From Paenibacillus oryzae (GTDB lineage: Bacteria > Bacillota > Bacilli > Paenibacillales > Paenibacillaceae), in the NCBI RefSeq assembly GCF_001675045.1, contig NZ_LYPA01000075.1, positions 121,457 to 185,456 of the forward strand: 64,000 bases of DNA, read 5' to 3'. The notes beneath the pieces are model-generated. The model was given only the letters and a program-made list of their open reading frames with translations, was not told where the DNA came from and did not search any database. Made by a program: the position numbers and the translations under genes. Each line of letters opens with the position of its first letter. Within the stretch, counting starts at the first letter, position 1. Positions 59,313 to 64,000 of the stretch are shown one piece after another.

Positions 59313-60206
59313 TCAAATACTTCTTTGCAAGTCACGGATGGCCTTCCATGTTATCAGTTTGATTTGTTCCCGTTTAATCAGTCTCTTAACATCGTCATCC
59401 TGTAGCAGGCGATACTCCATTTCTCTTTCTTCATAACAATGCGTTATTTCTTTTAACTGGTCGGTTAGGATAGATGGATGGACGGTCAATTGAGTTACTC
59501 CTGGTTTCAATCTTTGTAGTATGTCTATCAACTGCTGCTTCAGCCTGCTATATTCTAAATTGGGTCCTGAGCAATAGGGAAGAGAAACCATATCATCAAT
59601 CAACACTATTTTTCGGTCGTATGCCGAAGCCATTCTTTTTTGGAATAATTTTAGCTGATCTGCATTAAAAAAGGGCTGTTCTAATATCCTCTTCGGCAAA
59701 TTAAAGGGTAGGCGGTACTTTTCACATAAATCAAATACTACCTCCAAAAAATCCCTGCCTGACAATAATCCCATAACGCTGCCACCATGACTATCCAGAT
59801 GAGTTGGGTCAATGCCTTTTAAGATTGATTTTCGAATCTGGGATTCCAGTTCTATCCGCACCTCTTTTTCGTCGGCATTTTTTTCCAAAAGAGAAATATC
59901 TGTGTGAAAATAGCCTTCATCTGTGATCAAGCTGCTCAATGATTGCTGCTGAAAAACCGGGGTGCAAGGATGCAAGTCACTGCTTGTGAGCGTCAGGTGA
60001 ACACCAATATATTCTATTCCTTTTCTAATACTTACATCCATCGCATTATTAGAAGCAGGATAAGCATTAATAATTGATGCAGACGTTATAGATTTATTTT
60101 CAAACAAGTTAACGATGGCTTCGTTACTTCCCTCCGTTATTCCAAAATCGTCAGCATTAATAATTAACAAACGGTCTTTTGCGGTAAGTCCCATTTTGTT
60201 TATCAT
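59313..60206 (-). CDS. YdjC/ChbG-family carbohydrate deacetylase
   Basis: Protein of 297 residues with the YdjC fold. The metal-binding LIINADDFGITEG lies at the N-terminus, with GVHLTLTS, THLDSHGGSV and LTVHPSI as further active-site segments. The family deacetylates chito-oligosaccharides or similar. ATG 60206 follows AGGAGGAAAG; upstream in-frame codons run into a terminator hairpin. The gene is visibly richer in A and T than its neighbours, has more AAA/ATT/TTA codons, and is a single unit behind the ferredoxin terminator, so it may have been acquired. Confidence 0.87.
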   Translation of the reverse strand: MINKMGLTAKDRLLIINADDFGITEGSNEAIVNLFENKSITSASIINAYPASNNAMDVSIRKGIEYIGVHLTLTSSDLHPCTPVFQQQSLSSLITDEGYFHTDISLLEKNADEKEVRIELESQIRKSILKGIDPTHLDSHGGSVMGLLSGRDFLEVVFDLCEKYRLPFNLPKRILEQPFFNADQLKLFQKRMASAYDRKIVLIDDMVSLPYCSGPNLEYSRLKQQLIDILQRLKPGVTQLTVHPSILTDQLKEITHCYEEREMEYRLLQDDDVKRLIKREQIKLITWKAIRDLQRSI

Positions 60207-60261
60207 AACTTTCCTCCTGTCCATAATTTCATAGCAAAACAGATGCCAATACGAGATAAAC

Positions 60262-60307
60262 ACAAAAAAATGGCACACATAGCTGTTTCCAGCCTGTGTG
60301 CCATTTT
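60262..60307 (-). terminator. Terminator of the ferredoxin gene
   Basis: AAAATGGCACACA (60267-60279) and TGTGTGCCATTTT (60295-60307) form a perfect 13-bp stem; on the minus strand a seven-T tract follows. Confidence 0.92.
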
Positions 60308-60382
60308 GAATATAATACCCAACATTGTTAAAATAACCAAAACCCGCCAACTATCAAATAAGCAGGCTTTAGCAACAGTGAT

Positions 60383-60625
60383 TTAGCCTTCTGCGTTAAA
60401 CGGCTCGTCAGCGATTTTGATAGAATCCGTCGGGCAGCCGTCGCAAGCATCTTGCATATCATCGAACATATCGTCAGGAATTGCCGTTACGCCGCGGTTT
60501 TTGTCGCCGTCGAAAATGACCTCCGCCAATCCCTCGTCATCGTAATCGTAAATATCCGGAGCTGTGGCTCCGCAAGCGCCGCAAGCGATACAGGTATCTT
60601 TCTCTACCCATGTAAACTTGGCCAT
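60383..60625 (-). CDS. [4Fe-4S] ferredoxin
   Basis: Electron carrier of 80 residues. The cluster cysteines are in DTCIACGACGA (three) and DACDGCPTDSI (fourth), with IPDDM and acidic stretches between; a single 4Fe-4S cluster of the Bacillus Fer type is expected. AAGGAGG lies before ATG 60625 (MAKFTWVEK). A 15-residue in-frame extension has no RBS. It is monocistronic with its own strong terminator. Confidence 0.95.
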   Translation of the reverse strand: MAKFTWVEKDTCIACGACGATAPDIYDYDDEGLAEVIFDGDKNRGVTAIPDDMFDDMQDACDGCPTDSIKIADEPFNAEG

Positions 60626-60700
60626 GTTGTTTCCCTCCTTATGAATACGGAAAAAAAATCCGTCTAGCACCTATCCTTGAGATGCTTCTGTCTGAAAGCT

Positions 60701-61987
60701 TCAATCATCAATATATAACAAACTATCATCCTTTTGCAAGGAGGTTCCGCGAATTCGCTTGTTCCTGATTAAGGCAGAGGGATCATCGCCAAGCATGCCC
60801 GCTGTCAAAACGGCATCCTCCCCATATTTATCCCTTAGCTTATCCATCGCTTTGATGAGCGCATCCTTCTTGGGCTGTTCCTCATAGGTAAATAGATCCA
60901 GCTGAAGCGCAGCCTCCCGAAGCGGCGACAAATTTTGCAGCGCAACGCCCAGCAGCCGGATTGGCTCTCCCATTTTCCAATGCTTCAGAAATAAGCGGCG
61001 CGCCTCCGTATTGATTTCCTCCGAGGATTGGGTCGGAACCGGAAGCGTATGCGAGCGTGTGATCGTTGTCATATCCGGCCGTCGAATCGTTATCTGGACC
61101 GTGGATGCGACCATGCCTTGCCGCCTCAGCCGCCGGCCCGTCTGATCGCTCAAATTCAGCAATACTCTGAATATATCCTCCGCTTCCGTAAAATCATGGG
61201 GAAGCGTCGTTGTATGGCCAATCGACTTGTTGGGCTCGTGATTTCCATTAACGGGGGAATGATCAATGCCATGCGCAGCCGATTTCATCCAGGCGCCCAT
61301 CACGCCAAAATGCTTGATCAGCTTTGTTTCCTCCGCAGCCGCAAGCTCTCCGATTGTTTTTATTCCCAGCTTGGACAGCTTATCCGCCGTTTTTGCCCCA
61401 ATGCCATACATATCGCCGCATGGCTTATGCCACAGCAAGCGCGGCACATCGCGGATGCGGAGAACCGTCAGGCCATTGGGCTTTTTCATGTCGGACGCCA
61501 TCTTTGCCAGCAGCTTGTTGGGAGCAAGGCCGATGGAGCAAGGCAACTGCCATTCCTTTTTGATTCTTTGCTGCAGCGCTTCCGCAATTTCCAGCGGCGT
61601 GCCGAACATTTTGGACCCGGTGATGTCGATATAGCATTCATCTATAGATATGGATTCCACAAGGGGCGAATATTGCCTTGCAATCTCCATAAATCCTCTG
61701 GAATATTTACGGTACAAATCAAAATCCGGCTTGATCAATATCATATCCGGGCACCGCTTCATCCCTTGCGCTACCGTCATGCCGGTTTTGACCCCTTTGG
61801 CTCGCGCGGCATAGGAGCAAGTAACGATAATGCCTTTACGCTGTTCGACGCTTCCGGAAACGGCCGTTGGTTTGTTGGCGTACACATCGGGTTCCTCCGC
61901 TTCGTGGACGGAGCAATAAAAGGCATTCATATCTACATGAATGATAACCCTTCCTTTAGATGGATAATATTCCTGTACATTTCCCAT
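60701..61987 (-). CDS. dinB: DNA polymerase IV (Y family)
   Basis: Error-prone translesion polymerase of 428 residues. Palm motifs: VIIHVDMNAFYCSVH (first metal Asp) and SIDECYIDITG (catalytic Asp-Glu). Thumb HhH motif is MYGIGAKTADKLSKLGI, and the little-finger domain follows from about 240. There is no obvious beta-clamp motif besides QLDLF near residue 380, which fits one. Start uncertain: ATG 61987 (MGNVQEYYPSKG) fits relatives but GGCGGAG is close to it, and GTG 62020 is an alternative. Confidence 0.92.
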   Translation of the reverse strand: MGNVQEYYPSKGRVIIHVDMNAFYCSVHEAEEPDVYANKPTAVSGSVEQRKGIIVTCSYAARAKGVKTGMTVAQGMKRCPDMILIKPDFDLYRKYSRGFMEIARQYSPLVESISIDECYIDITGSKMFGTPLEIAEALQQRIKKEWQLPCSIGLAPNKLLAKMASDMKKPNGLTVLRIRDVPRLLWHKPCGDMYGIGAKTADKLSKLGIKTIGELAAAEETKLIKHFGVMGAWMKSAAHGIDHSPVNGNHEPNKSIGHTTTLPHDFTEAEDIFRVLLNLSDQTGRRLRRQGMVASTVQITIRRPDMTTITRSHTLPVPTQSSEEINTEARRLFLKHWKMGEPIRLLGVALQNLSPLREAALQLDLFTYEEQPKKDALIKAMDKLRDKYGEDAVLTAGMLGDDPSALIRNKRIRGTSLQKDDSLLYIDD

Positions 61988-62142
61988 ATCTCCGCCGCAC
62001 CCCCGAACATTTGTTTCCACAAGCTATAAAATCAGCATATCCATTAGAGACGATGAAGTCAATGGCCCTTTGCCAAGCTCTATTTTTTACTGATCGAGCC
62101 AAAAAAATGTCTTTACCTCTCTACTTTAACGCATCGGGATGG

Positions 62143-62199
62143 TATAATAATAAAATTATGAATACAGGCTCGTTAGGCATCATGCCTCAAAAAGCCTGT
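62143..62199 (+). promoter_or_regulatory. Promoter and leader hairpin of cimA
   Basis: An extended -10 box TGGTATAAT (TATAAT at 62143-62148) has no good -35 box. In the leader ACAGGCT (62164-62170) pairs with AGCCTGT (62193-62199) around AGGCAT/ATGCCT. No T run follows, so it is not a plain terminator. Confidence 0.45.
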
Positions 62200-62287
62200 C
62201 ATCACCTCGCGGAATGCCGGTTTTGCGCCAGAAATTATGAATGCGGCAGGCGTTTGCGCTGATTTATTGAAGGGGGCCCCACAACTA

Positions 62288-63901
62288 ATGAATAGAAACA
62301 TTACGATTTTTGATACGACGCTTCGCGACGGAACGCAAGGCGAAGGCATCAGCCTGTCTGCCGACGACAAGCTCAAAATTGCCCAGAAGCTTGACGCTTT
62401 GGGCGTTCATTATATTGAAGGCGGCAATCCCGGAAGCAACAGCAAGGATATCGAGTTTTTTCAACGCGCAAAATCATTGGGTCTAACCGCCAAGTTAACC
62501 GCTTTCGGAAGCACTCGCCGCAAAAACAGCATAGCTGAGCAGGATGCAAGCCTGCTGCGGATTATTGAATCCGGCGTTCCGGCGGCGACCCTTGTCGGCA
62601 AAGCATGGGATTTCCATGTGCATACGGCCCTGCAAACCTCGCTGGAGGAAAACCTGGCGATGATCTTTGACTCCTTTGCCTTCCTTAAACGTTCCGGCAT
62701 GGAAGCCATGTATGATGCGGAGCATTTTTTTGACGGGTACAAAAATAATCCGGAATATGCGCTCGCCGCTTTGAGAAAAGCCCAGGAGGGCGGCGCAGAC
62801 TGGCTGGTTCTGTGCGACACCAATGGCGGCACCATGCCGGGCGAAATACATGAAATCGTTAGCCGCGTAGCGCAGGAGCTGTCGACGCCAATCGGCATCC
62901 ACACGCATAACGACTGCGAATTGGCCGTAGCCAACTCCCTCGCTGCCATTGGAGCGGGAGCGCGTCAGGTTCAAGGCACAATAAACGGCTACGGGGAACG
63001 GTGCGGCAACGCCAATCTGTGTTCCATCATTCCCAACCTGCAGCTGAAGCTGGGATACTCCTGCCTGCCGGAGGAGAAGCTGCGGGCATTAACAAGCACC
63101 GCGCGATTTGTAAGCGAAATCGCCAATGTGCATATGCCGGTTGGTCAAGCGTTTGTGGGCAACGCAGCATTTGCCCATAAAGGAGGCATTCATGTCTCCG
63201 CTATCATGAAGGATTCCAAAACGTATGAGCATATACAGCCGGAGCTGGTTGGCAACAAGCAGCGGATTCTCGTTTCGGAGCTGGCTGGCCAAAGCAACAT
63301 TATTTCCAAGGCGGTTGAAATGGGCCTTGATGTCAACGCCAATAACGAAAAAACAAAAGCCATTATCGACCGGATCAAAGAGCTGGAGCATCAAGGTTAT
63401 CAATTTGAAGGCGCCGACGCTTCGCTGGAGCTGCTGCTGCGCGACGCGTTTACGGAATCCGTCAGCATCTTTACGGTGGAATCCTTCAAGATGCATGTGG
63501 AAAAAAGCAACGGCAATATGATTTCCGAGGCTATAGTCAAGCTGAACGTCGGCGGTCAGCAGGTGTATACGGCCGCGGAGGGCAACGGTCCCGTCAATGC
63601 GCTGGATAATGCGCTGCGGAAGGCGCTGGTTCAGTTCTACCCCCAAATCGAAAACATTCATTTGTCCGATTATAAGGTTCGGGTGCTTAGCGAAAAGGAT
63701 GCAACTGCCGCCAAGGTTCGCGTGTTGATCGAATCGACGGGCTTAGACAATACATGGAGCACGGTCGGGGTATCCAGCAATGTCATTGAAGCCAGCTGGG
63801 AAGCGCTGCTTGACAGTATCCGGTATGCCTTGCTCCAAATGGATCGTGTAGAGATTGGAAATCCTCCTGCAACGGAACGGCTGGGATTAGTGAATCATTA
63901 A
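62288..63901 (+). CDS. cimA: (R)-Citramalate synthase
   Basis: Enzyme of 537 residues that condenses pyruvate and acetyl-CoA to citramalate, giving 2-oxobutyrate for isoleucine without threonine deaminase. DRE-TIM barrel: FDTTLRDGTQGEG, the metal ligand segment IGIHTHNDCELAVANSL and INGYGERCGNANL. A LeuA-like C-terminal regulatory domain starts near residue 385. GAAGGGGG precedes ATG 62288 (MNRNITIFD). The 17 upstream in-frame codons have no RBS. A group II intron begins 20 bases beyond its stop. Confidence 0.93.
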   Translation: MNRNITIFDTTLRDGTQGEGISLSADDKLKIAQKLDALGVHYIEGGNPGSNSKDIEFFQRAKSLGLTAKLTAFGSTRRKNSIAEQDASLLRIIESGVPAATLVGKAWDFHVHTALQTSLEENLAMIFDSFAFLKRSGMEAMYDAEHFFDGYKNNPEYALAALRKAQEGGADWLVLCDTNGGTMPGEIHEIVSRVAQELSTPIGIHTHNDCELAVANSLAAIGAGARQVQGTINGYGERCGNANLCSIIPNLQLKLGYSCLPEEKLRALTSTARFVSEIANVHMPVGQAFVGNAAFAHKGGIHVSAIMKDSKTYEHIQPELVGNKQRILVSELAGQSNIISKAVEMGLDVNANNEKTKAIIDRIKELEHQGYQFEGADASLELLLRDAFTESVSIFTVESFKMHVEKSNGNMISEAIVKLNVGGQQVYTAAEGNGPVNALDNALRKALVQFYPQIENIHLSDYKVRVLSEKDATAAKVRVLIESTGLDNTWSTVGVSSNVIEASWEALLDSIRYALLQMDRVEIGNPPATERLGLVNH

Positions 63902-63920
63902 GTTCACATTATGTAATGCG

Positions 63921-64000
63921 ATCGAGTAGGAGGCTACCCATTAGTTGAGTAGCCGACCTCTCACACCACCGTACGTACCGTTCGGTATACGGCGGTTCAA
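63921..64000 (-). mobile_element. 3' end of a group II intron (domains V and VI)
   Basis: On the minus strand, bases 63998 to 63964 fold as intron domain V: CCGCCGTA/TACGGTGG lower stem with a CGC triad, a two-base CG bulge and a short upper hairpin TACC-GAAC-GGTA. After TGAGAGG comes domain VI (GGCTAC/GTAGCC), ending in CTCCTACTCGAT near 63921. The sequence pattern is that of bacterial mobile group II introns. The rest of the intron, with any reverse transcriptase gene, is beyond the window. Confidence 0.85.

Overview
The window reads as chromosomal DNA of an endospore-forming, naturally competent Bacillota bacterium. The gene families and order fit Paenibacillus or a close relative. Reasons: the class I heat-shock operon with a perfect CIRCE site; spoIIP, yqxA, gpr and a YjcZ-type micro-protein; the comEA/comEB/comEC/comER genes; strong AGGAGG ribosome sites; a T-box in front of leuS. 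Most of the window is near 50 % GC by eye. No rRNA or tRNA gene was seen.

Layout. 0-1.2 kb: a short Na/Pi-cotransporter gene behind a repeated dyad. 1.2-11.6 kb, minus strand: hrcA-grpE-dnaK-dnaJ-prmA-site-2 protease-rsmE-mtaB-NUDIX, plus a GNAT gene. 11.6-12.4 kb: non-coding, repetitive. 12.4-17.2 kb: hemW, lepA, yqxA, spoIIP. 17.5-28.7 kb: an organosulfur island lying between spoIIP and gpr, which are neighbours in Bacillus. It holds a PLP decarboxylase, a MetNIQ-type ABC transporter, five flavin-dependent enzymes (DszC-like, acyl-CoA dehydrogenase-like, SfnG-like, SsuD, HpaB-like) and a divergent TetR regulator. 28.9-31.5 kb: gpr, rpsT, holA. 31.8-33.5 kb: an ECF sigma/anti-sigma pair with its own ECF-type promoter. 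33.6-34.2 kb: an array of about ten 52-bp units, each with two palindromes. 34.3-41.9 kb: comEC, a metallo-hydrolase, comEB, metY, comEA, comER, with a small inverted-repeat element (MITE-like) between the hydrolase and comEB. 41.9-44.7 kb: leuS with promoter and T-box. 44.8-57 kb: housekeeping genes (GNAT, YwbE, DEAD-box helicase with an RGG tail, YjcZ, a GHL10 secreted protein, HAD phosphatase, rRNA pseudouridine synthase, NOL1/NOP2/Sun methyltransferase, a thioredoxin-like/CYCGC lipoprotein pair, small alarmone synthetase, pyrD). 57.6-63.9 kb: a 47-residue membrane protein, an L,D-transpeptidase, an AT-rich YdjC-family gene, ferredoxin, dinB, cimA. The last 80 bases are the 3' end (domains V and VI) of a group II intron on the minus strand, entering from the right.

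How the genes work together. HrcA/CIRCE should control the chaperone operon, whose distal genes modify ribosomal protein L11, 16S rRNA and tRNA. The 17.5-28.7 kb island looks like a sulfur-scavenging unit: an importer feeds reduced-flavin monooxygenases that release sulfite from sulfones or sulfonates. No flavin reductase is present, so one elsewhere would have to supply FMNH2/FADH2. metY, next to comEB, can fix the resulting sulfide.

Most notable for follow-up: the 52-bp palindrome array, the multi-helix element upstream of ywbE, the sulfur island with its decarboxylase and MetN lacking the NIL domain, the site-2 protease gene without a usual start codon, and the intron end. I did not find a clear new defence system or other wholly undescribed machine.
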